DNA of 64,000 bases. Source: Haemophilus aegyptius (lineage in GTDB: Bacteria > Pseudomonadota > Gammaproteobacteria > Enterobacterales > Pasteurellaceae). The notes under the pieces were generated by a model. That model ran no database searches. It saw only the letters and a program-made list of their open reading frames with translations, and was not told where the DNA came from. The stretch is taken from positions 1,302,001 through 1,366,000 of the forward strand of contig NZ_LS483429.1 in NCBI RefSeq assembly GCF_900475885.1, given 5' to 3'. Shown here in pieces: positions 49,857 through 56,047 of this stretch (the first letter of the stretch is position 1; each line of letters begins with the position of its first letter). Both the position numbers and the translations under genes were made by a program.

Positions 49857-50030
49857 ATGGCGATGACTAAAAAAGAAATTCAAGATCGTTCTGATAAAAA
49901 ACGCGGTGTGCGTATGGTTGGTTTTAAATTGAAAGAAGATATTATCCAGCAATTAAATGCTTTAAGCGAACAAACAGGAAAATCAAAAACGGCTTTAATT
50001 GAGGAGATGATTTTGAATTATCATGGTTGA
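49857..50030 (+). CDS. ribbon-helix-helix DNA-binding protein
   Basis: A protein of 57 residues with AGAGG six bases before the ATG. The C-terminal part MVGFKLKEDIIQQLNALSEQ followed by TGKSKTALIEEMILNYH is an Arc/CopG-type RHH fold (a beta strand, then two helices with the TGKSK turn). It lies downstream of the hydrophobic peptide on the same strand, so it may repress the shared promoter. The stop overlaps the start of the opposite-strand C4-target leader. Confidence 0.72.
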   Translation: MAMTKKEIQDRSDKKRGVRMVGFKLKEDIIQQLNALSEQTGKSKTALIEEMILNYHG

Positions 50031-50106
50031 TCGGGCTTCAACTACCAATACAAGATGGCGGAACTTATTCCCCTAAGGTATTTTATTAGGTTCTCTCGAC
50101 CCGATC
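50029..50106 (-). promoter_or_regulatory. C4-target leader with its gene replaced (orphan)
   Basis: The leader is closed by GATCGGG/CCCGATC with an inner GAAC/GTTC stem and the shared AATAAAATACC-GGGGAATAA hairpin. The segment at 50054-50040 (minus strand CTTGTATTGGTAGTT) matches the complement of C4 RNA no. 1 at 13 of 15 positions. Downstream on this strand only a 9-codon frame remains, running antisense into the RHH gene. Confidence 0.6.
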
Positions 50107-50136
50107 ATAAGTGATCTTTACCTAGATTTTAGGTAC

Positions 50137-50189
50137 AAAAAAACCGCTTTTGAATCGGAGCGTTTGATAACCGACTTGTATTGTTAGTG
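50137..50189 (-). ncRNA. C4-type antisense RNA no. 1 (orphan module)
   Basis: The promoter is TTGACA (50224-50219), 17 bp, ATAAGA (50201-50196). The RNA is framed by ATAACCG/CGGTTAT, contains CACTAACAATACAAG (pairs with the leader at 50040-50054), and ends in a stem with seven T (50143-50137). Confidence 0.65.
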
Positions 50190-50233
50190 CGGTTATCTTA
50201 TCCGTTGATGGCGGTTTTTGTCAATATCTGATT

Positions 50234-50587
50234 TTATTCGTTTTTACTCAAAATAGGGAATAATCCCTTTGTGATTGAAATAAAGGCAGCAACAATGTTT
50301 ATGGTGCAAGCTGAAGTAATAATGCCAAATACAGCATCGGAGTGTTTCTCTGGATCGTAATAAAAAATAACAAAACGCATCCAATAAACAGTGCTCGCTA
50401 TTGCAAAGAGTAATGCGATAACGGCGTAAATAATGCGCAAATTTCGGTTGGTCTTTCTATCACTAACATCTTGCTCTTCAAGTGAATTCGATTTAGTGGG
50501 TTGTTCTTGCTCAAATTCACGCGGTGCTTTTGTAAGTTTAGGAGAGATGCTTGGTTTTATCTTTTGATTACGATTAAACTCTGCCAT
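50234..50587 (-). CDS. two-helix membrane protein, putative PanT-type toxin
   Basis: A protein of 117 residues. A charged, disordered N-terminal part (1-47, rich in K, P, E, Q) precedes two membrane helices (about 49-75, NLRIIYAVIALLFAIASTVYW; and 87-112, FGIITSACTINIVAAFISI). It overlaps the upstream DUF4065 gene by 14 bp and lacks its own good SD, so the two are coupled. Membrane proteins are among the toxins neutralised by Panacea-domain antitoxins, and the pairing here suggests that role. The sequence itself gives no known toxin motif. Confidence 0.6.
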   Translation of the reverse strand: MAEFNRNQKIKPSISPKLTKAPREFEQEQPTKSNSLEEQDVSDRKTNRNLRIIYAVIALLFAIASTVYWMRFVIFYYDPEKHSDAVFGIITSACTINIVAAFISITKGLFPILSKNE

Positions 50588-51014
50588 GATACATTTCCAA
50601 GTCAGAGATAATAGAGCCTAACTTTCCTTTTTCCCAAGCACCACCTTGAGTATGTGTCATTTCTGAAAGTTGCCAGCCAGTATATTCGCCATAAGCAGTA
50701 ATAAGCTCATCAAGAAAAAATTCATCTTCGCGATTTAGTCGAGACTCGAAATCGGTACCAAAGCTATTTTTCGCTTTATGTTTAATTTCAGTTCCTTTAT
50801 TTTTAGCAAATTCATAATACACTGATTGAACAACTGGGCCATATTGCCAACGGATAAATTCGTCATTAAAAAGGCGAGATTTATTATTTTTCAAATACCA
50901 AGATTGAGCAAAGAAAAGTAACTTTTGTAATTTCATTGGCGTGAGGTTGGGAATCTTCCCTTCTTGAGCCTTCTGAATAAAAGCATTTGCCACTTGCATT
51001 GCTGAATAAGCCAT
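50574..51014 (-). CDS. Panacea (DUF4065/SocA-like) protein, putative antitoxin PanA
   Basis: A protein of 146 residues with a strong SD (AAGGAGG). Text typical of DUF4065/GepA/SocA: AMQVANAFIQKAQEG...LTPMKLQKLLFFAQSWYL, NDEFIRWQYGPVVQSVYYEF and LSEMTHTQGGAWEKGK. The Panacea domain is a promiscuous antitoxin module found in prophage TA pairs. It is the first gene of a two-gene unit with the membrane protein. A role as a proteolytic adaptor (as for SocA) is an alternative. Confidence 0.82.
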   Translation of the reverse strand: MAYSAMQVANAFIQKAQEGKIPNLTPMKLQKLLFFAQSWYLKNNKSRLFNDEFIRWQYGPVVQSVYYEFAKNKGTEIKHKAKNSFGTDFESRLNREDEFFLDELITAYGEYTGWQLSEMTHTQGGAWEKGKLGSIISDLEMYHGRV

Positions 51015-51157
51015 ACTTCCTCCTTAAATAAACAGTTTAAAGTATAAAAACCTGCATTTGATGTACAAATACAGGTTGTCAAAGAACAATATATTCAATT
51101 CTTCTTAACATTGTGCCACAAAAAGTGTTTTTAAGGAAATACTGTATGTGAAAAATG

Positions 51158-51508
51158 TTATTTTTCCATCTGTTTGAGATTAACCACAGGCACAAGTGGT
51201 TTTGCTGTTGTGCCAGTTGTTGATGTACTACTGCGGTTTTCATTTATCCAGTCGGCTAATTCACTCCAAGCAGCTAAATCTTTCTTAAAGAATTCATCAT
51301 TGCGTAGATGATGATATTCTTTGATAAAAAATGTCACTTCGCCCTTAATTTTTTCTCTTGTATGGCTATCTAGCACCGCCCAATACTCTTTAACATCGTG
51401 GATGCAGATTAAAACAGGCGTTCCGTTATCGTGTAGGCTGTCTCTAACATAACGGTGTATTAATGTTTGGAATTTATGTAAGGGGATTTTGATGTTAATT
51501 TCATTCAT
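51158..51508 (-). CDS. hypothetical prophage protein
   Basis: A protein of 116 residues with mixed composition, no membrane segment and no motif I recognise (MNEINIKIPLHKFQTLIHRYVRD). It has a Ser/Thr-rich stretch near the C-terminus (NRSSTSTTGTTAK). The start overlaps the stop of the next upstream gene (ATGA), placing it third in the rdgC unit. Function unknown. Confidence 0.7.
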   Translation of the reverse strand: MNEINIKIPLHKFQTLIHRYVRDSLHDNGTPVLICIHDVKEYWAVLDSHTREKIKGEVTFFIKEYHHLRNDEFFKKDLAAWSELADWINENRSSTSTTGTTAKPLVPVVNLKQMEK

Positions 51509-51750
51509 TTACGTTTTCTTTTCTTTTTAAGTTTACTTAAAATACGTTCTTGTTTTATCGCTCTAAGCTCAGTTTCAAGCATCGTATTTTCCTGTTTTAG
51601 TTGATCATTCTCAGCTTTCAAACTTTCAATTAATTCACCCAATTTTCGTAGCTTCAATTCATGGAGTTCGATAGATTGATTAATCTGTTTATCCAATCGT
51701 CTAAGATCGTCCATCAGGACTTTTTCAGCTAGCCGTTTAAGTAATCTCAT
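51505..51750 (-). CDS. small coiled-coil prophage protein
   Basis: A protein of 81 residues, almost entirely alpha-helical with heptad-like Leu spacing (ELKLRKLGELIESLKAENDQ and onward) and a very basic end (LSKLKKKRKRK). It overlaps genes on both sides by four bases (51750/51747 and 51508/51505). It may be a DNA-binding or bridging accessory of the recombination genes; that is inference from position only. Confidence 0.7.
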   Translation of the reverse strand: MRLLKRLAEKVLMDDLRRLDKQINQSIELHELKLRKLGELIESLKAENDQLKQENTMLETELRAIKQERILSKLKKKRKRK

Positions 51751-52643
51751 AATCTATCCCTAATCCCGCCAAATTCTTTTATTAGGCTATCCACTGTTTT
51801 ACCAAGCACGCTCGCCATTAAGACAAAATCTGCATCAAAACGAGCTGTCACGTCTTCTTTTACAATGTCATCGTTCTTAACGGTGATATTGTCATCAAAC
51901 TTCAAGCGTTTCAGCGTACCGTCTTCGATTAATACAAATTTAAGGTTGTCTTCCCACTCAAGTGCGAGTTTTGATACTGAGCCATTTTTTGCAAGTTCGA
52001 TAATTTCCTCATCTTCAACATCTTTTTGCTTGCAATGAATAATGCCTAAATCTTCTTTTTCCCGAATTTCTACTTCTTCGCGCAAGATGAGCCAATCGGG
52101 CGCAGTATCTGTAACCCATTTTGTCATCACTTCGCATGGCGCACAGTTAAACGCCAACGGTACTACTAGCAAACTACCTAGCGATTTGCGCAAAAGTGCG
52201 AGTGCATCCTCAGCTGTTTTACTTGATGCTGCATCAACAAAGATAAGTTGTTTCAACGTGTCGATGTAAAGTGCGGTCGTTTTGATGCGAGAAAATGCTT
52301 GCGGAAGTAGAGTAGCTATCACGTCATCTTTTAGGGATAATCGTTCTACTTTCTTTAATTTTCGCTGTTCTTTTTCTTCAAGTGCAGTGATTCGTTTATT
52401 GAGTTCACGATTCACAACTTCCACAGGCAAAATCTTCTCTTCTCGTTTAGCTACAAGTAAGATTTTTCCGTTCGCTTGATGTGCTAAATTTTCGCTGGTG
52501 ACGAGCGGAGCAGACCAACCGAAATGGCTAACATCTGCTGAACCACACGGAGTAAATTTACATTCTTTGAGTTGTTTTTCGATACTCTCAAAGTCTATTT
52601 GTTTTGTTAATTGGTAAATAATTGCATTTCTAAACCAGTACAT
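51747..52643 (-). CDS. rdgC: RdgC, recombination-associated protein
   Basis: A protein of 298 residues, the RdgC family length. The start MYWFRNAIIYQL, CKFTPCGSADVSHFGWSAPL, and GKILLVAKREEKILPVEVVNREL are characteristic. RdgC forms a ring on duplex DNA and restrains RecA. Phage copies replace or supplement the host gene. It heads a unit with two small genes and is close to ssb and a nuclease, forming a recombination block. Confidence 0.93.
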   Translation of the reverse strand: MYWFRNAIIYQLTKQIDFESIEKQLKECKFTPCGSADVSHFGWSAPLVTSENLAHQANGKILLVAKREEKILPVEVVNRELNKRITALEEKEQRKLKKVERLSLKDDVIATLLPQAFSRIKTTALYIDTLKQLIFVDAASSKTAEDALALLRKSLGSLLVVPLAFNCAPCEVMTKWVTDTAPDWLILREEVEIREKEDLGIIHCKQKDVEDEEIIELAKNGSVSKLALEWEDNLKFVLIEDGTLKRLKFDDNITVKNDDIVKEDVTARFDADFVLMASVLGKTVDSLIKEFGGIRDRL

Positions 52644-52767
52644 TTTTATTATTCCTCATAAATAAAAAGCCGCTAATTAATAGCGGCAGATTTTAAGCAT
52701 CATCTTCGTAGTAGTGTTCTTCAACCACGAATCTATCACTACCATAGACAGGTTCTCTATATGGTTT

Positions 52768-53520
52768 TTAGTCATCTTTAACCTCAACAAACTCACCAAA
52801 TTCATCTAACGTGTACCAAGTATCAGCTTTGATGTTATTTTCACCGACTTTTGATGCTTTGATATGGATTAGCTCGCCCTCATGATTGCGATACACACAA
52901 ACAATCGCACCATCGATACTCGCCTTAGCTTTAGATTGCCAACCAAGCGCGACAGCTATAGATTGCTTGCCAGATACTTCCGCTGCCGACCAATTGCCTG
53001 TATTGGTTGCTGCCGACAGATTGCCTGTATTGGTTGCTGCCGACCAATCGCCTGTATTGGTTGCTGCCGACAGATTGCCTGTATTGGTTGCTGCCGACCG
53101 ATTGCCTGTATTGGTTGCTGCCGACTGATAGCCTGTATTAGTCGCTACCGACCGATAGCCTGTATTGGACACCTTGGCAGCATCCCAATCAACTTTACCT
53201 TTTATCCATTCAACGGCTTTTTTTATCATTTCCGGTAAGTTAATTTCGGTTTCGATCGTGATTTTTGCAGATGCAATTTTTGTATCATCACTATCTTTTG
53301 ATGTTTCGCCGCTCATTTTAACTACAGCAAATTTACTTACCGCTGGACTGTAATAGCTAAGCACATCAAGCGGGTATTCGCAGGCGTGGAATCCACTCTC
53401 ACAAGCCTCAACATTACCTTTATGCTCATACGTTTTGCCTACCTCATACTGATAACCTCGACAAGTCCAGTCTTGCTTAAACCCTTTATAAGCTATAATT
53501 TCTTTGTTTTCTTCAGTCAT
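52768..53520 (-). CDS. DUF7666-type prophage protein with a nonapeptide repeat
   Basis: A protein of 250 residues from the second Met (MTEENKEIIAYKGF). The N-terminal part (YKGFKQDWTCRGYQYEVGKTYEH...ACESGFHACEYPLDVLSYY) is the domain found in many phage proteins. Residues of about 115-180 form seven NTGxxSAAT repeats, probably a small beta-helix. The C-terminus is acidic. After the TAA stop the same frame continues for 24 codons (KPYREPVYGSDRFVVEEHYYEDDA) without another stop, which looks coding. Function unknown. Confidence 0.75.
   Translation of the reverse strand: MTEENKEIIAYKGFKQDWTCRGYQYEVGKTYEHKGNVEACESGFHACEYPLDVLSYYSPAVSKFAVVKMSGETSKDSDDTKIASAKITIETEINLPEMIKKAVEWIKGKVDWDAAKVSNTGYRSVATNTGYQSAATNTGNRSAATNTGNLSAATNTGDWSAATNTGNLSAATNTGNWSAAEVSGKQSIAVALGWQSKAKASIDGAIVCVYRNHEGELIHIKASKVGENNIKADTWYTLDEFGEFVEVKDD
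52980..53170 (-). repeat. seven 27-bp tandem repeats inside the DUF7666 gene
   Basis: Units of 27 bp encode NTG-(two variable residues)-SAAT. The flanking bases are almost constant (GTTGCTGCCGAC...TTGCCTGTATTG on the plus strand) and variation is concentrated in the two middle codons (YR, YQ, NR, NL, DW, NL, NW). Copy number could change by slippage or recombination without breaking the frame. Confidence 0.85.
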
Positions 53521-53583
53521 TTTTTTGTCTCTCAAATTTAGATAATAAAAAAGCCACTATTGGTTAGTGGCTTATCATGTAAC

Positions 53584-54018
53584 TCAAAACGGAATATCAT
53601 CATTAAACCCATCTTGTTCAGCTGCTGCGCTTAATGGGTCGGGTTTTTCTTTGTCTTTGCTTGGCTGTTGTGTTTCATTGCTTACCTTGCTGTCTAGCAT
53701 TTCAAAGGATTGTGTCGCTACTTTAAGTGCGGTGCGATTATTGCCGTTTTGGTCTTGCCAGCTTTCCTGTACTAGTTTTCCTGTTACACAGATTTTTGAG
53801 CCTTTTTGCAGATATTGTCTTGCTACATCAGCAGAATTGCCATGCACCACAATAGGTATCCAATGCGTACGTTTAACTGTATTACCTTGTTTATCTCGGT
53901 AATCATCGCCGATAGCAAGATTAAATGTGGCAATTTGCCCGCCATTTTGGAATTGGCGGATTTCTGGGTCACTGCCTAAATGACCGACTAATATCACGGT
54001 GTTGGTATTACGTGCCAT
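53584..54018 (-). CDS. ssb: prophage single-strand DNA-binding protein
   Basis: A protein of 144 residues with an OB fold (MARNTNTVILVGHLGSDPEIRQF, WIPIVVHGNSADVARQYLQKGSKICVTGKL). A short linker leads to the acidic tip DDIPF that recruits partner proteins. It is shorter than host SSB. The start shares its A with the stop of the nuclease gene, so the two are coupled. Confidence 0.94.
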   Translation of the reverse strand: MARNTNTVILVGHLGSDPEIRQFQNGGQIATFNLAIGDDYRDKQGNTVKRTHWIPIVVHGNSADVARQYLQKGSKICVTGKLVQESWQDQNGNNRTALKVATQSFEMLDSKVSNETQQPSKDKEKPDPLSAAAEQDGFNDDIPF

Positions 54019-54662
54019 TAGCGCATCTCCTGTATGAGTTGTTGATAATATTCTTGAGCAATTTCTACCCGCTCTTTGATTTTCTCGATGATTTTCTCAT
54101 CACGTTTAATTGTGACCGTGGTGATACGTTTTTCTTGGGGGATTTGCTCAACCAAGTCAATGTATCTGTTTGGGTCGTCATAGCTTGATAATTGGTCATA
54201 AGGAGTGGGGAGGAGGACAAAATCAATTTGCGCCTCACTACAATCCCATAGCCACATATAGCCTTGCATTTGTGCGTCATAACCCGCTTTTTTCGCTTTT
54301 TCTTCCGCCTCATCAGCAAAAAAAGGGTGTGAACCAATATCCCAAGAGCATTTAGTATCTATGATTAATTTTCGACTTGGCACATAAATATCGCACTCGC
54401 CTGTAATCCAATCGTTTTCACGCCTTTCCGTGTTCTTTTTAAGAGGTAATCCACGCTTACGACCGCTTAACTTAATGGCTTGTTCTTCTAGTGCGATACC
54501 TTTCTCGGTGTATTTATTCCCCTCAAAATCTCGATAACCGAATAAATCAAATTTCACTATCTTTCTCACCGCACTTTTTGCTGTAGCAGATATTCCATTA
54601 CCGCTTTTAGGCTTTACCATTAAATCAGCCAAGCCAGAGCATTTAGCTTTGAGTTGGTACAT
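54018..54662 (-). CDS. YqaJ/RecE-like phage exonuclease
   Basis: A protein of 214 residues with a PD-(D/E)XK nuclease core: KGIALEEQAIKL (family Glu), ITGECDIYVPSRKLIIDTKCSW (catalytic D...D-x-K), and AQMQGYMWLWDCSEA (QxxxYMW motif of lambda-exo and RecE types). It would resect double-strand ends for annealing. A single-strand annealing protein is not obvious nearby; RdgC and SSB are the neighbours. Confidence 0.85.
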   Translation of the reverse strand: MYQLKAKCSGLADLMVKPKSGNGISATAKSAVRKIVKFDLFGYRDFEGNKYTEKGIALEEQAIKLSGRKRGLPLKKNTERRENDWITGECDIYVPSRKLIIDTKCSWDIGSHPFFADEAEEKAKKAGYDAQMQGYMWLWDCSEAQIDFVLLPTPYDQLSSYDDPNRYIDLVEQIPQEKRITTVTIKRDEKIIEKIKERVEIAQEYYQQLIQEMR

Positions 54663-54663
54663 T

Positions 54664-54792
54664 TTATTTTCCCTCTATGGTTGAAATTATTTCGGTGTGA
54701 CAGATTTTACCGTCACAGTCTTGATTAAGATTTAGGGCGTGCGCCATGTACACCACAAATGCACACACGAGCGTAATGATTAATTTGTTCAT
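54664..54792 (-). CDS. 42-residue exported or membrane peptide, copy 2
   Basis: The first 34 residues are the same as the peptide at 47534-47653 (MNKLIITLVCAFVVYMAH...CDGKIC) and then a different tail, IISTIEGK. The stop is one base before the start of the exonuclease gene. It also lies directly downstream of an antirepressor, so peptide and antirepressor form a duplicated cassette. Confidence 0.62.
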   Translation of the reverse strand: MNKLIITLVCAFVVYMAHALNLNQDCDGKICHTEIISTIEGK

Positions 54793-54866
54793 TTTCTGTT
54801 CCTTTTGTCGGATTTTAGGTGTGATAATCCGCCACACGGTAAAGTGCGGTCGGATTTTGTGATGTT

Positions 54867-55718
54867 TTAGAGAATGTCTAGCTGAAATCCTGTTGCTTTA
54901 GGGTTGTAGGCTCGAAGATGTTTTAATACACGCCAGTTATTGCCTTGCTCGCATTCAAATTGCTCTGTAATGCGTGTCAATACGTTATGGGCTTGACGGA
55001 GAGTGCTGCGATATTCGTAAGCAATGTCATGAACGGAAGCAGCGTAGTGCGAACCAATTTGTTTTAATGCTGGGTGAAGTACTTGGCAAAGTTCCGTGCC
55101 ACGCAATAAAGCGAACCACGCCCAAACGAGCTGTTGTAGGTCATGTTCTGTAAATTCACGGGTGTATTTCTTTTCGACTGATGGCAAGACAATAGGCTGT
55201 AAGTTCATAATGAACGCCATTGCATTGCCGTATTGGTCTTGTGGTAACTGGTCGTATTTGGCAATGTGGAACATGGCTTTTAATTGGCGGTAAATCTCTT
55301 GCCAGTGTAAGCCTGTTCTGTGGTGCGCTTGTTGCACCGCAGATTGAATTGCTTGTTGTTGCTCTGGTGTAATTGTGTTTGGTAAAAGTGCGGTCGATTT
55401 TTTGACTTCTTCATCTAAAACATCGAGTACCCATTTTCTAAACGCTTTGGCGATTTTGGTGCGAGCAAACATTGCAATTAGGTGTGCGCCACGCAATGAG
55501 AAAATACGCACTTTTTGTAGTCCGCCTGCGGTTTGCATTTCCACAAGTGCGGTCATTTCTGCGGTAAATTCATCTGCATTGCGGTCGTAGATTTTTAAAA
55601 TCGCTTGCATTGGCATAGCGTATTCTAAAGCTAAACCAAGATCGTTCGCTGTAATAAAAGTTTGGTTGTGTTGATTGATAACTGAAAGAGTAGTGTTTTG
55701 AAAAGTTAATGTAGTCAT
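54867..55718 (-). CDS. BRO-N phage antirepressor, copy 2
   Basis: A protein of 283 residues. From TAGGLQKVRIFSLRGAHLI onward it is nearly identical to copy 1 (47732-48586), with only a few changes such as HDIAYEYRSTLRQ for YSMAYEYRSTLRH. The first 64 residues are clearly diverged (ITANDLGLALEYAMPMQAILKIYDRN). GAGGA precedes the ATG, which overlaps the stop of a 44-codon leader frame (ATGA). It is controlled by its own C4-type RNA at 55921-56004. Confidence 0.9.
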   Translation of the reverse strand: MTTLTFQNTTLSVINQHNQTFITANDLGLALEYAMPMQAILKIYDRNADEFTAEMTALVEMQTAGGLQKVRIFSLRGAHLIAMFARTKIAKAFRKWVLDVLDEEVKKSTALLPNTITPEQQQAIQSAVQQAHHRTGLHWQEIYRQLKAMFHIAKYDQLPQDQYGNAMAFIMNLQPIVLPSVEKKYTREFTEHDLQQLVWAWFALLRGTELCQVLHPALKQIGSHYAASVHDIAYEYRSTLRQAHNVLTRITEQFECEQGNNWRVLKHLRAYNPKATGFQLDIL

Positions 55719-55849
55719 TTTGACTGTCCTCGTATAAGTTTTAAAAACTCATCGTCAGAATTGCAGTACTGGCGATGAACTGATTGAGGTCTGCAATAAC
55801 CGCATACGAGAAACGGCAGATCTTTCGATCTCCTCAACCAGCCCATCAT
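55715..55849 (-). CDS. leader frame (Icd-like) coupled to antirepressor copy 2 (tentative)
   Basis: A frame of 44 codons (MMGWLRRSKDLPFLVCGY...DDEFLKLIRGQSK) ends with TGA overlapping the antirepressor ATG. The C4 target segments (55791-55797 and 55804-55810) lie inside it. This matches the P1 icd-ant arrangement. It lacks a clear SD. Confidence 0.4.
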   Translation of the reverse strand: MMGWLRRSKDLPFLVCGYCRPQSVHRQYCNSDDEFLKLIRGQSK

Positions 55850-55920
55850 TGACTACTTTTGAAAGGGGGTGTCAATTTGACACTACCTTTGAAAGGTTTA
55901 ATTTACTGATTTTCAGTTAT

Positions 55921-56004
55921 AAAAAAAGACGCATTGAGCGTCCGTCTTTTCTAACCGCTCGTATATTCGGAAAATTGCAGTATCCCGACTTTCTGTTGAA
56001 AGTG
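55921..56004 (-). ncRNA. C4-type antisense RNA no. 5, paired with antirepressor copy 2
   Basis: TTGACA (56040-56035) with a weak -10 (TAAACT near 56016-56011). AACCGCTC/GAGCGGTT closes the element. The RNA begins with the same ACTTTC-AACA-GAAAGT hairpin as no. 4. Segment a' CTGCAAT (55980-55974) pairs with ATTGCAG of the leader (55797-55791). Segment b' ATACGAG (55964-55958) pairs with CTCGTAT (55810-55804). The terminator ends in seven T (55927-55921). The pairing segments differ from no. 4 in sequence but occupy the same positions. Confidence 0.75.
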
Positions 56005-56047
56005 AGACGTAGTTTAGCCAAAGAGCGGTTAATTTGTCAATTAGATT

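Noticed and set aside
52980..53170. Regular 27-bp repeats as a CRISPR-like array
   Set aside because: The repeats are contiguous, in frame and encode NTGxxSAAT units; there are no spacers and no cas genes.
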